In this document: positions 8,265 through 17,340 of the stretch, one piece after another | Position numbering within the stretch: the first letter of the stretch is position 1 | Layout of the letters: each line of letters starts with the position of its first letter | NCBI GenBank assembly: GCA_015180985.1 | Contig: CP054185.1 | Coordinates: 2,355,225 to 2,419,224 of the forward strand | DNA: 64,000 bases | Direction of reading: 5' to 3' | Origin: Flammeovirgaceae bacterium | Lineage (GTDB): Bacteria; Bacteroidota; Bacteroidia; Cytophagales; Cyclobacteriaceae | The notes under the pieces: model-generated | Databases searched by the model: none | The model's input: only the letters and a program-made list of their open reading frames with translations | Told to the model about the DNA's origin: nothing | Made by a program: the position numbers and the translations under genes

Positions 8265-8423
8265 TTATTTCAGATCTTTTGCTTTAACGCGCACAACTTT
8301 TCCATTTCTCGAAACAACCAATTCACCACCTTCTTTTTTAGTGCGTTCAATAAGGCGCTCGATGGCGAGTTTAACACCCTTGGTAATCTTTTTTTCTAGT
8401 TGTTCAACTTCTGATTTGCTCAT
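8265..8423 (-). CDS. Small 52-residue protein, putative partner of the zeta-like toxin
   Basis: A 52-codon frame begins MSKSEVEQLEKKITKGVKLA and ends in VVRVKAKDLK. Its ATG overlaps the TGA of the upstream kinase gene as ATGA (8420-8423), a strong sign of translational coupling and of a real gene. The protein is charged and mostly helical in the first 30 residues, followed by a probable beta hairpin (GELVVSRNGKVVRV). I do not recognise it as a known antitoxin. Size, charge and coupling make an antitoxin or accessory role the likeliest guess, but canonical epsilon antitoxins precede the toxin gene rather than follow it. Confidence 0.65.
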   Translation of the reverse strand: MSKSEVEQLEKKITKGVKLAIERLIERTKKEGGELVVSRNGKVVRVKAKDLK

Positions 8424-8989
8424 CTTCTGCCCGCTATTTTAGACCAAAGTTCGGTATTTAAAACGGTAATATCCAAAGGAGCACTACCAACTGCAACAAG
8501 GGTAGGTTCCGCGTTGGAGTTATCATAAATCATCCAACTATCAACGATTTCCATATAAATCGTGAAGAAGTTGTTCAGCCCACGTTTATACCTGCGTTCT
8601 ATAACTGAAGGAGGAATATTATGCCCCCCTTTTTCAACCCGTGATTTAACACGGGCTTTAGCAAGGTCAACAGACTCGAGCCAAAAATAGATGAGTGTCA
8701 CTGAATAGCCTTTCTTTTTAGCATCCGCAAGTAGAGATGCATAACTTCGGGTGGCTAAGGTTGTTTCAAAACCGAAATCACTTTTTGCTTTCAGTAACTC
8801 CTTTATCCGGTTCAACATTATTCGTCCCGCTTGAAAAGATACCTTTTCTGGTTGAAAAGGAGAGAGCCCGCGGGCGATTTCATCTGCATTTACAAACTCT
8901 TTACAGTTAAGCATTTCCGGTAAAACCGTATATGAGGTAGTGGTTTTGCCTGCTCCGTTGCAACCCGCTATTACGTAAAGGTTTGGCAT
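8420..8989 (-). CDS. Zeta-toxin-like P-loop kinase
   Basis: About 189 residues. The Walker A motif GCNGAGKTT is at 9-17, followed by FVNADEIARGLSP and GFETTLATRSY, a pattern shared with zeta/PezT-type toxins and related small-molecule kinases. Zeta toxins phosphorylate UDP-N-acetylglucosamine and block wall synthesis; some chromosomal relatives have other substrates. The start is ATG 8989; the frame extends one codon further to a TTG. The protein ends in four overlapping bases with a 52-residue partner gene. It lies between two broken TIR genes. Confidence 0.8.
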   Translation of the reverse strand: MPNLYVIAGCNGAGKTTTSYTVLPEMLNCKEFVNADEIARGLSPFQPEKVSFQAGRIMLNRIKELLKAKSDFGFETTLATRSYASLLADAKKKGYSVTLIYFWLESVDLAKARVKSRVEKGGHNIPPSVIERRYKRGLNNFFTIYMEIVDSWMIYDNSNAEPTLVAVGSAPLDITVLNTELWSKIAGRR

Positions 8990-9065
8990 CAACGCAAATT
9001 AAATTTAAATCTATATAAAAGCCATTCCTCAGATTGTTTGGGCAATATTGTTTCCTGGAAACGCC

Positions 9066-9073
9066 TATCTTTG
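9066..9073 (+). promoter_or_regulatory. -7 box TATCTTTG upstream of truncated TIR gene
   Basis: A perfect TAnnTTTG box lies 4 bp before the ATG at 9078. The context CCTATCTTTGAnCAATGCC is shared with the TIR gene that starts at 24414, so promoter and start were duplicated together. Confidence 0.5.
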
Positions 9074-9077
9074 AACA

Positions 9078-9443
9078 ATGCCCTCTGTAGTTCCCAGCTT
9101 CGAATACGATATATTTATTAGTTACCGCTACAACGATAATCGTTCGGGTTGGGTAACGGAATTTGTGAAAGCCTTACAGGAAGAACTGGCTGCCACCATC
9201 AAAGAGCCGGTTTCAGTTTACTTTGATACCAACCCTCATGATGGCTTGCTTGAAACCCACAACGTGGACAAAAGCCTGGAGGGAAAATTAAAGTGCCTCA
9301 TTTTTATACCCATCATTTCCCAAACGTATTGTGATCCAAAATCCTTTGCGTGGCAACATGAGTTTTGTGCGTTTAACCGAACCTGCGGTGTGCATGCTCC
9401 TGAAGAGGGGCCGGGGGTTTTGTACCTAATTTCAATCCGTTAG
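9078..9443 (+). CDS. Truncated TIR-domain protein (remnant)
   Basis: 121 residues. The first ~100 match the TIR domain of the protein at 22297-24414 almost throughout: FEYDIFISYR, VYFDTNPHDGLLETH, DKSLEGKLKCLIFIPI and WQHEFCAFN, where the Glu of WxxE is in the usual position of the TIR NADase glutamate. After CAFNR the frame departs into about 20 unrelated residues and stops, so the rest of the receptor (TM, TolB-like, TPR) is absent. It keeps an intact start and promoter box. It could still make a free TIR domain, but is more likely a deletion remnant. Confidence 0.7.
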   Translation: MPSVVPSFEYDIFISYRYNDNRSGWVTEFVKALQEELAATIKEPVSVYFDTNPHDGLLETHNVDKSLEGKLKCLIFIPIISQTYCDPKSFAWQHEFCAFNRTCGVHAPEEGPGVLYLISIR

Positions 9444-9543
9444 AATACTCTCAAAGGAAACCGTATTTTACCGCACATCCTTAATTTTTTTGGCGCCTCA
9501 CCATTAATTCCTACTTTTCAAACCAGTTAATACTAATTCATTT

Positions 9544-12500
9544 ATGAGACAGATTCTACTAACGAGTTCCCTTATTTTGCTCGTTGCCGGAAGCCTGGTG
9601 GCCCAGGAAACCTTTCCGCGCAACGATGTAAAAGATCCCCGTGCGGGATTGTTTGCCTTTACCAATGCCACCATTGTGGTCGATCCGCAAACCACCATTC
9701 AAAATGCAACCCTGCTGGTTAAGAACGGCCGGGTTGAGCAGGTGGGCCCCAACATTACGGTCCCTAAAGGCTACACTACCTACGATGTGAAGGGCAAATA
9801 CATTTACCCTTCGTTGATTGATCTTTCTACCAACTACGGTTTGCCCGAAGTGCAGCGCCCGCGCGGAGGCGGGGGCGGCTTTACCGGTGCCGAACAGATG
9901 GAGTCGAATACCAAGGGAGCTTACAATGCCAACCAGGCTATTCGCTCGCATTATAATGCCGCTGATGAGTTTTCAGTAAATGCAACCAAAGCCGATGAAT
10001 TGCGAAAAGCCGGGTTCGGTGCGGTGCTTACCTACAAACCCGATGGCCTTGCCCGCGGCACAGCCGCCTTTGTTACACTGGGCGAATCATCAGATAATAA
10101 CGTTTTGCTTCGGCAGAAGGCAGCTGCAGCGTATTCCTTTGAGAAGGGAACTTCAACGCAAAACTATCCATCATCGCTGATGGGTTGCATTGCCGTTCTT
10201 CGCCAAACCTACATGGATGCCGAGTGGTTCGGCAGCCTAACCCCCAGGCCGTTTGCCGACAACTCACTGGAGGCCTGGATTCAAAACCAGAAACTTCCTC
10301 AGGTGTTTGATGCCAACGGCTGGATGAATGTACTCCGGGCCGATAAGGTGGGCGATGAGTTTGGTGTTCAGTACATCATCCGCGGAAGCGGTGATGAATA
10401 CAAGCGCGTTAAAGAAATTAAAGCCACCAATGCCTCCTTGATTGTTCCGGTAAACTACCCAGAAGCATACGATGTGGAGGATCCGTTCGATGCCGCCCGT
10501 GTTTCGCTGGCCGAGATGAAGCATTGGGAACTGGCCCCGACTAACTTAGGGGCACTTGAAAAGGCCGGTATCAATTTCTCCATCACCAGTCAGAGCTTAC
10601 GGAAGGTTTCCGATCTCATCCCCAATGTGCGTAAAGCAATCGAAAATGGTTTGAGTGAAACAGCTGCATTAAAAGCGCTTACCACCACACCAGCCCAACT
10701 CATCAAAATGGATGATCAGATAGGCAGCCTTAAAAAAGGTATGGTGGCGAACTTCCTGATTACTTCAGGAAAACTGTTCGATGAAAAAACCATCATCCAT
10801 CAGAACTGGGTTCAGGGCCAGCCCTTTGCCATTAAACCGTTAGACACGAAAGATTTCAGCGGTACCTATAACCTGAGCCTGAACAATTCAAATTACAACC
10901 TTGAAGTTACCGGTGAAGCCGGAGCACATAAGGCCAAAGTAAAGGTAAACGACAGCACTTCGGTTGATGCTACTGCTACCTTTGGTAACGATTTAATCAC
11001 CCTCAGCTTTAAGCCCGATGCAAAAGCGCAGGGCAGCATCCGCCTTACCGGGTGGACGCAAGGAAACGGCTGGAAGGGAAGGGGGCAACTGATTAACGGA
11101 ACCTGGGTTGACTGGTCGGCCACGCGCACGGGCGATGTGAAAGCCGGTGGCCCGCAACGACCGGGTGGTGATAATAAGAAAGACGAACCGGGTAAAGTAA
11201 TCTATCCGTTCATCGGGCATGGTTACCCCGCATTGCCGGTAGCCGAAACGATGATCATTCGCAATGCAACAGTATGGACCAACGAAGCAGACGGCATTTT
11301 GCAAAACACCGATGTGCTGGTGAAAGACGGCAAGATTGCCCGTATTGGAAAAAACCTTTCCGAACCCGGAGCGAAAGTAATTGACGGCACCGGTAAGCAC
11401 CTCACAGCCGGCATTATTGATGAGCACTCGCACATTGCTGCAGCCAGCATCAACGATGTGGCTTCCAACTCGGGTATGGTGCGCATTGGCGATAACATTG
11501 ATGCCGAAAACATCAACGTTTACCGTGCACTGGCAGGCGGTGTGGTGGCTGTTCAGATTCTCCATGGTTCAGCCAACCCCATTGGCGGTCAGTCGGCTTT
11601 GGTAAAACTGCGTTGGGGTGAAGCTCCGGAGAATTACAAGATTCAGGGCGCTGATCGCTTCATCAAATTTGCATTAGGCGAAAACGTTAAGCGCACGGCC
11701 AACCCCAGTTCCATCCGGTACCCGCAAACCCGCATGGGTGTTGAGCAGGTGTACATGGATGCTTTTACCAGCGCGCTCGAATACCAGAAACGCTGGAACG
11801 CCTACAACAGCCTGCCGGCTAAAGAAAAAATGCTTGCCGTTAAGCCACGCAGGGATTTGGCTGACGAGGCCATGCTCGATATCATCAACAGGAAATTATT
11901 TATCACCTGCCACTCGTATGTGCAGTCGGAGATCAACATGTTGATGAAGGTGGCCGAAAAATTCAATTTCAGGGTGAACACGTTTACGCACATCCTGGAA
12001 GGTTACAAAGTTGCCGATAAAATGGCGCAGCACGGTGTGGGTGCTTCTACGTTCTCCGACTGGTGGAATTACAAGTGGGAAGTGCGCTATGCCATTCCCT
12101 ACAACGCAGCGATTATGAACCGGGCAGGTGTACTTACGGCTATCAATTCGGATGATGCTGAGATGGGAAGGCGGTTGAACCAGGAAGCTGCGAAAGTGGT
12201 AAAGTACGGAGGTATCTCAGAAGAAGAAGCCTTGAAAATGGTTACGCTCAATCCTGCCAAAATGCTGCACCTCGATAACCAGATGGGAAGCATTAAGGTG
12301 GGTAAGTCGGCTGATATTGTGCTCTGGACCGATCACCCGCTGTCGGTTTATGCGAAACCTGAGAAAACAATCATTGATGGCAAGGTGTACTTCGATATTG
12401 AAAAAGATGCCCAAAACAACAAAGAGCAGGAAGCAGAGCGCGCCCGTCTGATTCAGAAGTTAAAGAACGCCAAACGTGCCGGTATGCCTACTCAGCGGTC

Positions 12501-12573
12501 GGAAGGACGTTCGCAGGCTGAGTTCCATTGCGAAGATGTGTTAGGGCAGGAAAATGAAGGGCACGAACATTAA
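9544..12573 (+). CDS. Exported two-module amidohydrolase
   Basis: A 1009-residue protein with a signal peptide (LILLVAGSLVAQ). It holds two amidohydrolase modules. The first (about 30-430) keeps the fold but has DLSTNYG where the metal-binding HxH should be, so it is probably inactive. A linker of lipocalin-like beta strands follows (about 440-550). The second module (from ~565) has DEHSH, ITCHSY, FTHILEG and INSDDAEM, consistent with an intact metal centre. The last residues are His/Glu-rich (ENEGHEH). It is 21 bp upstream of a related gene, so they are probably co-transcribed. A role in periplasmic peptide or cyclic-amide breakdown is an inference. Confidence 0.85.
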   Translation: MRQILLTSSLILLVAGSLVAQETFPRNDVKDPRAGLFAFTNATIVVDPQTTIQNATLLVKNGRVEQVGPNITVPKGYTTYDVKGKYIYPSLIDLSTNYGLPEVQRPRGGGGGFTGAEQMESNTKGAYNANQAIRSHYNAADEFSVNATKADELRKAGFGAVLTYKPDGLARGTAAFVTLGESSDNNVLLRQKAAAAYSFEKGTSTQNYPSSLMGCIAVLRQTYMDAEWFGSLTPRPFADNSLEAWIQNQKLPQVFDANGWMNVLRADKVGDEFGVQYIIRGSGDEYKRVKEIKATNASLIVPVNYPEAYDVEDPFDAARVSLAEMKHWELAPTNLGALEKAGINFSITSQSLRKVSDLIPNVRKAIENGLSETAALKALTTTPAQLIKMDDQIGSLKKGMVANFLITSGKLFDEKTIIHQNWVQGQPFAIKPLDTKDFSGTYNLSLNNSNYNLEVTGEAGAHKAKVKVNDSTSVDATATFGNDLITLSFKPDAKAQGSIRLTGWTQGNGWKGRGQLINGTWVDWSATRTGDVKAGGPQRPGGDNKKDEPGKVIYPFIGHGYPALPVAETMIIRNATVWTNEADGILQNTDVLVKDGKIARIGKNLSEPGAKVIDGTGKHLTAGIIDEHSHIAAASINDVASNSGMVRIGDNIDAENINVYRALAGGVVAVQILHGSANPIGGQSALVKLRWGEAPENYKIQGADRFIKFALGENVKRTANPSSIRYPQTRMGVEQVYMDAFTSALEYQKRWNAYNSLPAKEKMLAVKPRRDLADEAMLDIINRKLFITCHSYVQSEINMLMKVAEKFNFRVNTFTHILEGYKVADKMAQHGVGASTFSDWWNYKWEVRYAIPYNAAIMNRAGVLTAINSDDAEMGRRLNQEAAKVVKYGGISEEEALKMVTLNPAKMLHLDNQMGSIKVGKSADIVLWTDHPLSVYAKPEKTIIDGKVYFDIEKDAQNNKEQEAERARLIQKLKNAKRAGMPTQRSEGRSQAEFHCEDVLGQENEGHEH

Positions 12574-12594
12574 TCATTTTAAAATCTGACGATC

Positions 12595-13893
12595 ATGAAA
12601 AAGATATTCACTACCATACTTATGCTGCTGGCCGGTGTTTACACCTTTGCCCAGGCACCCGTTCCGGCAAAAGCCCAGGATAAGCCCATTGCGTTAACGG
12701 GTGGTGTTGCTCACTTAGGCAACGGGCAGGTTATTGAAAACTCGGTAATTGCCTTTGATAAAGGAAAACTGACGATTGTTACCAGTGCTTCGGCTAACCC
12801 GAATTTAACCGGCTACGAAGTTATCCGCATTGATGGTAAACATGTTTACCCGGGTTTTATTCTGCCCAACTCGCAAGTAGGCTTGCAGGAGGTAACGTCC
12901 ATCCGCGCGATGAACGATTATCAGGAACGGGGTGACATGAACCCGAATGTCAGGTCACTGATTTCATACAATACCGATTCAGAGTTCATTCCCACTTTCC
13001 GATTTAATGGCGTGTTGCTGGCTGAAACCACACCTACCGGGGGAACCATTTCAGGTTCCTCGTCAGTAATGGAGATGGAGGGTTGGAATTGGGAAGATGC
13101 TGTGCACTCGGCCGACATCGGTATTCACATGAACTGGCCCGCATTAATGAGAAGGCAGTTTGATTTCAACACCTTTAGTTTTTCTGAATCGCCCAATGCC
13201 GATTATGAAAAGCAGGTTACAGCCCTTGTTCAATTTTTTGCCGAGGCCCAGGCGTATGGAAAATTGGCTTCCAAAGAAACAAACCTCAAGTTTGATGCCT
13301 TACAAGGTTTGTTCGATGGCTCCAAAGTACTATTTATTCATGCTACCATGCCAAAGGAAATTGTAGAATCGATCCGCTTTGCCCAGCGCAGCGGTGTGCA
13401 GCGCATCACGCTGCTTTCCGGCCAGGGTGCGTATTGGGTAGCCGACTTTTTGAAAGAGAACAACATACCGGTGATCTTGCCTGACACACACAGTTTACCC
13501 GACCGTACCGATGACGATATTGATATGCCCTTCAAACTTCCTTACCTGTTAACCCAGGCGGGTGTGCAGGTGTCATTATCCTGCACCGGTGCCCTCCATG
13601 GAGGAAGGAACCTTGCCTTCTTTGCCGGTACGGCCGCTGCCTATGGATTAGGCAAAGAAGATGCACTAAAGGCTATTACCTCCAATACAGCCAAAGCGTT
13701 GGGTATTGATAAGCGTGTTGGAACACTTGAAGTTGGCAAAGATGCGACCTTGTTTGTTAGTTCGGGCGATGCGCTGGATATGCGCACCAATAATTTATCG
13801 CATGCCTTCATCAGCGGTAAGCAGGTTACGCTTCCCGGAAACCAGCAGGAGTTGTACGAACGCTTTTCAAAGAAGTACGGACAGATGAGATAA
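12595..13893 (+). CDS. Exported amidohydrolase-like protein, metal site degenerate
   Basis: A 432-residue secreted protein (signal peptide ending TFAQ) with the amidohydrolase fold, ending in the typical NTAKALGIDKRVGTLEVGKD segment. The HxH motif after the PGFI strand is replaced by LPNSQVG, and only scattered His residues remain (IHATMP, LPDTHSLP). It therefore resembles the inactive N-terminal module of the preceding gene, with which it forms a likely operon. A pseudo-enzyme partner of the 1009-residue protein is a reasonable guess. A strong terminator follows the gene. Confidence 0.8.
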   Translation: MKKIFTTILMLLAGVYTFAQAPVPAKAQDKPIALTGGVAHLGNGQVIENSVIAFDKGKLTIVTSASANPNLTGYEVIRIDGKHVYPGFILPNSQVGLQEVTSIRAMNDYQERGDMNPNVRSLISYNTDSEFIPTFRFNGVLLAETTPTGGTISGSSSVMEMEGWNWEDAVHSADIGIHMNWPALMRRQFDFNTFSFSESPNADYEKQVTALVQFFAEAQAYGKLASKETNLKFDALQGLFDGSKVLFIHATMPKEIVESIRFAQRSGVQRITLLSGQGAYWVADFLKENNIPVILPDTHSLPDRTDDDIDMPFKLPYLLTQAGVQVSLSCTGALHGGRNLAFFAGTAAAYGLGKEDALKAITSNTAKALGIDKRVGTLEVGKDATLFVSSGDALDMRTNNLSHAFISGKQVTLPGNQQELYERFSKKYGQMR

Positions 13894-13911
13894 AATCCTT
13901 AACTCAATATT

Positions 13912-13942
13912 AAAGCAGCTTCATAAAGAGGCTGCTTTTTTT
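13912..13942 (+). terminator. Rho-independent terminator
   Basis: AAAGCAGC (13912-13919) pairs perfectly with GCTGCTTT (13931-13938), followed by a run of T on the plus strand. It ends the two-gene amidohydrolase operon and abuts the stop codon of the convergent phosphoesterase gene. Confidence 0.85.
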
Positions 13943-14942
13943 ATTTCCTGCATCGCGAAGCCTGGAAGCACAGGCTGTCGCCACCGAGCGGAATTTTACC
14001 TTCTTTATTCAGGATGCCATCCATCCGCAGGTTGGCAATGGAAGGTCCGGTATCATCCATGGTTATCCACATGATGTGATCAAAAGCACTTTGGCTTAGT
14101 GCATTTTGTCCACCGCTGGTGGTGGCAGCCATAATATAATCGCGGTTGTTGCGCTGGGTATATGCGTATTCGTGCAAATGCCCGTTGATAACGGTGTAGT
14201 TGCGGTTGCCCAATGCAGCTTCAATGCGTGAAAGATTGCCGTCACCTTCGCGCTTCCATACCGGCTTATGCATAAACAGGAACGTCCATCGTACATTGGG
14301 ATTATCGGCAATCACTTTTTCGAAGTAGGCAGATTGGTCAGCACCGATTTCTCCGGTAGCCCGTTCCGGCATTTTGAAGTAATCCATTTGCCTGGCGTTT
14401 TCCGGATTGGGTCCATCCAGTACTTTGATAGCGGATGCACGCGCTTCGTAGATCTGCTGCATCCGTGCTGCGTTGTAATCCTCCGAATCGAGCACCAGGA
14501 ATAGAACATTCTTGTAAATAAAGTGGTAATACCTGCGGCCATACCGCTGTTCCCAGTAGTTTCGCATGCTTATGTTGGTAATGTCGTGGTTGCCGACTAC
14601 ATGGAAGAATGGTGCTGATAGTTTGCCTGCCCGCTGGTCAAAAAAATCGAATTGCTTCCGGAGTTCGGTAGTGTCTTCCGTGCCGCCATCCACCAGGTCG
14701 CCCACGCTAAGCACAAGGTCGGGTTTCAGCAGGTTCAATTGCTCTACCGCTATTTCAAAAACGCCTTCGCGTTCACCGCTGTGTAAATCGCCAATAACGG
14801 CAAAACTGAAATCATCAGTTTGCTTACCGGCCGGCTCGTAGCTCCAGGGGTAAGTGCCGGAGCTTGTATCGTGTTTAAAGGTTTCCGGGCTTTTGGCACA
14901 GGAAAGCAGCACAATCAACGCAACAATCCAAGGGCGTCTCAT
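13941..14942 (-). CDS. Calcineurin-like metallophosphoesterase lipoprotein
   Basis: About 333 residues from ATG 14942 (MRRPWIVALIVLLSCAKS), which gives a clear lipoprotein signal with the lipobox cysteine at LLSC; a start at 14978 would add 12 residues before it. Metallophosphoesterase motifs are in order: AVIGDLHSG, SVGDLVDGG, VVGNHD, FLFMHKP and INGHLHEYAY. It should be a two-metal phosphoesterase anchored on the periplasmic side of a membrane. The substrate cannot be predicted. The gene is divergent from the dipeptidase gene, with about 70 bp between starts. Confidence 0.85.
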   Translation of the reverse strand: MRRPWIVALIVLLSCAKSPETFKHDTSSGTYPWSYEPAGKQTDDFSFAVIGDLHSGEREGVFEIAVEQLNLLKPDLVLSVGDLVDGGTEDTTELRKQFDFFDQRAGKLSAPFFHVVGNHDITNISMRNYWEQRYGRRYYHFIYKNVLFLVLDSEDYNAARMQQIYEARASAIKVLDGPNPENARQMDYFKMPERATGEIGADQSAYFEKVIADNPNVRWTFLFMHKPVWKREGDGNLSRIEAALGNRNYTVINGHLHEYAYTQRNNRDYIMAATTSGGQNALSQSAFDHIMWITMDDTGPSIANLRMDGILNKEGKIPLGGDSLCFQASRCRK

Positions 14943-15014
14943 AGGAATATTGTTTTGTATAGTTGCAAAATATGACACTGCCGGAAATAATTAAGGATGT
15001 TTTATTTTTACGTT

Positions 15015-16073
15015 ATGGTCACACGCAGAAAATTTATCCAATCAACTGCTACCCTGGCAACAGGCGCAGTGCTGGTTCAACCGGCATTCAGTTTTGTCCC
15101 TTTCGTTTCAATCCCGTGTTTTGACTTACACACCCACCCGGGTATTTTTTTTGCCAAAGGCAGTGAGCAGTATCCGGGTGATACCGCAGTTAAGAAGACG
15201 TTATCAGAGATGAAAGATGGTAATGTGGCCGGAGCATTTTTTTCGCTGGTGGCCGATGCGCGCATCATTAAAGTAGGCCCGGATGGCGTTCGGCCTTTTG
15301 GAAATTTTGCCAAAGGCGAAGCCTGGACAGATTACAAACGCCAGCTTGGTTTGGTTCGGGAGGCGATACAAGGCTCCACGTCTGTTGTACTCGCAGCAGA
15401 GAAGAATTCGTTTGATAAGAATCCCGGCAAGGTATCGGCCTTCATTTCAATTGAAGGTGGCGATTACCTGGAAGGTGATGCTGGCCGCCTGGAAGAAATG
15501 TATAACGATGGCATCCGGTCCATTCAACTGGTTCACTACCACCCAAACGAGTTGGGCGATTTGCAAACGGAGCCCCCGCAGCACAATGGCCTTTCGCAAG
15601 CGGGTGTTGAAGCGGTAAAACGAATGAACAAACTGGGTATGCTCATTGATGTGGCGCATGCCAGTTATGAAACAACCAAAGCGGTTGCCGATGTCACAAC
15701 GCATCCCATCGTGCTGTCGCACAGCATGCTTCATAACGGCAGTCAACACCCCGTAGCCAAACGAATGGTATCGGCTGATCATGCACGTGTTGTAGCCGGC
15801 ACCGGTGGTGTTATCGGTATGTGGCCCAGCGGATTGAATAATGACCTTGCCGATTTTGTGGATAACACCATGCGACTGGTTGACGTGGTGGGTATTGATC
15901 ACGTGGGTCTGGGCACCGACATGGACGCCAACTTCAGGCCGGTGCTCTTCAGCTACCTGCAGGTGAGCGAGTGGCTCAACGGTCTGCAAGCGAAGGGGCT
16001 CGGTGATAAAGATGTTGCCAAAATTGCCGGTGGCAATGCCAGGCGTGTTTTGAATAAAGTGTTTCGCAGCTAG
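15015..16073 (+). CDS. Membrane dipeptidase-like M19 peptidase
   Basis: About 352 residues, with a twin-arginine-like leader (VTRRKFIQSTATLATGAVLV). M19 (renal dipeptidase) motifs: FDLHTHPG for the first metal ligands, SIEGGDYL for the bridging Glu, IDVAHAS, VLSHSMLH and VGLGTDMD. These enzymes cleave dipeptides, including some D-amino-acid forms. The start at ATG 15015 puts the two arginines close to the N-terminus; an in-frame ATG at 14997 adds six residues. Its 3' end is 4 bp from the convergent aminotransferase gene. Confidence 0.88.
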   Translation: MVTRRKFIQSTATLATGAVLVQPAFSFVPFVSIPCFDLHTHPGIFFAKGSEQYPGDTAVKKTLSEMKDGNVAGAFFSLVADARIIKVGPDGVRPFGNFAKGEAWTDYKRQLGLVREAIQGSTSVVLAAEKNSFDKNPGKVSAFISIEGGDYLEGDAGRLEEMYNDGIRSIQLVHYHPNELGDLQTEPPQHNGLSQAGVEAVKRMNKLGMLIDVAHASYETTKAVADVTTHPIVLSHSMLHNGSQHPVAKRMVSADHARVVAGTGGVIGMWPSGLNNDLADFVDNTMRLVDVVGIDHVGLGTDMDANFRPVLFSYLQVSEWLNGLQAKGLGDKDVAKIAGGNARRVLNKVFRS

Positions 16074-16077
16074 CGCC

Positions 16078-17334
16078 TCATACTAATTCCTTCAAAGCTT
16101 TAACAAACACATCCAGTTCCTGGGTAGTGGTGTAGATGTTCGGGGTTATCCGGCATCCGTGCACGTTGGCGCTGTCGATGGCTACGGTGTAGATTTTATA
16201 TTTATCCATCAGCGTCTTTGCCAGATCCTGGGGTTTCATGTTTTTCACTCCCACGTTGGCTATACCGCAGCACCGGGTTTGGTCGGCCGGTGTATTTAAA
16301 ATAATATGCGGAAGGTTGCGCACCTTGCTGGTCCAGTAGTTTTGCAGGTAGCGTAAACGTTCCTCTTTTCGTTCGGCACCAATTTTTTCGTAGTAGTCGA
16401 TGGCGTTGTTAACGGCCAGATCGGTATGCACCGGAATGGTACCGGTGTGGTTAAGCCGGTAGATGTCATCCTCTTTCATATCGTAGGGGGCCAGCAGCGG
16501 CCATACCGAACTGATATTCTCTTTCTTGACATAAAGAAGCCCGGCACCAAGCGGTACACTCAGCCATTTATGAAGACTTGACCCGTAGTAATCGCAGTTC
16601 AAATCAGGAATAGAAAATTTGATGTGGGCCACAGCATGGGCGCCATCCACCATTACCTTAACGCCTTTGCTGTGCGCCATGTCGCAGATTTTTTTTACCG
16701 GCAATATCTGCCCGGTTATATTAATCATGTGGCAAACCATCAGCAATTTGGTTTTTGGTGTGATGGCCTGTTCATACAAGCGAACGATTTCATCATCATC
16801 TTTCGGGTGGTTGGGTACCGATACGATTTTGTTTACCATACCGTATCGTTTGGCCACCTGTTTAAACATGTTCAGCATGGCCGGGTAATCCTGTTCGGCC
16901 ATCACTGCCTCATCACCCGGTCGCCAGTTTTGTCCGCTGATGATCAGGTCGAGCGATTCGGTGGTATTTCGGGTAATCACTACCTCTTCGGGTGAGCATC
17001 CCATCAGGTTGGCAAGCCGGGCTGCCGTTTTCCGTTTGTTTTCAACCTGTACGGTGCGCATGTAGTAGGAGCCCTGGTAGTTTACTTCGCGGATGTGGTT
17101 GATGTAGTTTTCGAGTGTTTCCTGCGGAAGGAAACAGTAGTAACCGTTTTCAAGATTGATATAATCCGGTTTGAGTTTGTACCCGCCCCGGATTTGCATC
17201 CAGAAATCATCATTGGCTGCCAATTGGTCTGCCGGAAGGTGTTGTACCTGCTTCACAAGGGTTTCCAAAGAAGCAAAGGATGGTAATCCAACGGAGAGAA
17301 TACCAAGGTTTTTAAGAAATGTACGTTTGTCCAT
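16078..17334 (-). CDS. Class V aminotransferase, isopenicillin-N-epimerase-like, exported
   Basis: A 418-residue PLP enzyme of the class V fold. Features: a Tat-like leader (MDKRTFLKNLGILSVGLPSF), the ITRNTTESLDLI phosphate-binding loop, VMVDGAHAVAH for the PLP-ring aspartate, and SSLHKWLSVPLG carrying the PLP lysine. Related proteins are annotated as isopenicillin N epimerase-like or cysteine-desulfurase-like; the substrate is unknown. It lies 6 bp downstream of the PrsW gene and with it and the large protease forms a likely three-gene operon on the minus strand. Confidence 0.85.
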   Translation of the reverse strand: MDKRTFLKNLGILSVGLPSFASLETLVKQVQHLPADQLAANDDFWMQIRGGYKLKPDYINLENGYYCFLPQETLENYINHIREVNYQGSYYMRTVQVENKRKTAARLANLMGCSPEEVVITRNTTESLDLIISGQNWRPGDEAVMAEQDYPAMLNMFKQVAKRYGMVNKIVSVPNHPKDDDEIVRLYEQAITPKTKLLMVCHMINITGQILPVKKICDMAHSKGVKVMVDGAHAVAHIKFSIPDLNCDYYGSSLHKWLSVPLGAGLLYVKKENISSVWPLLAPYDMKEDDIYRLNHTGTIPVHTDLAVNNAIDYYEKIGAERKEERLRYLQNYWTSKVRNLPHIILNTPADQTRCCGIANVGVKNMKPQDLAKTLMDKYKIYTVAIDSANVHGCRITPNIYTTTQELDVFVKALKELV

Positions 17335-17340
17335 AGCGTA

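Noticed and set aside
9504-9698. Antisense ORFs within the amidohydrolase and other large genes
   Set aside because: They are shadows of high-confidence genes in other frames, with no start signals or domain matches.
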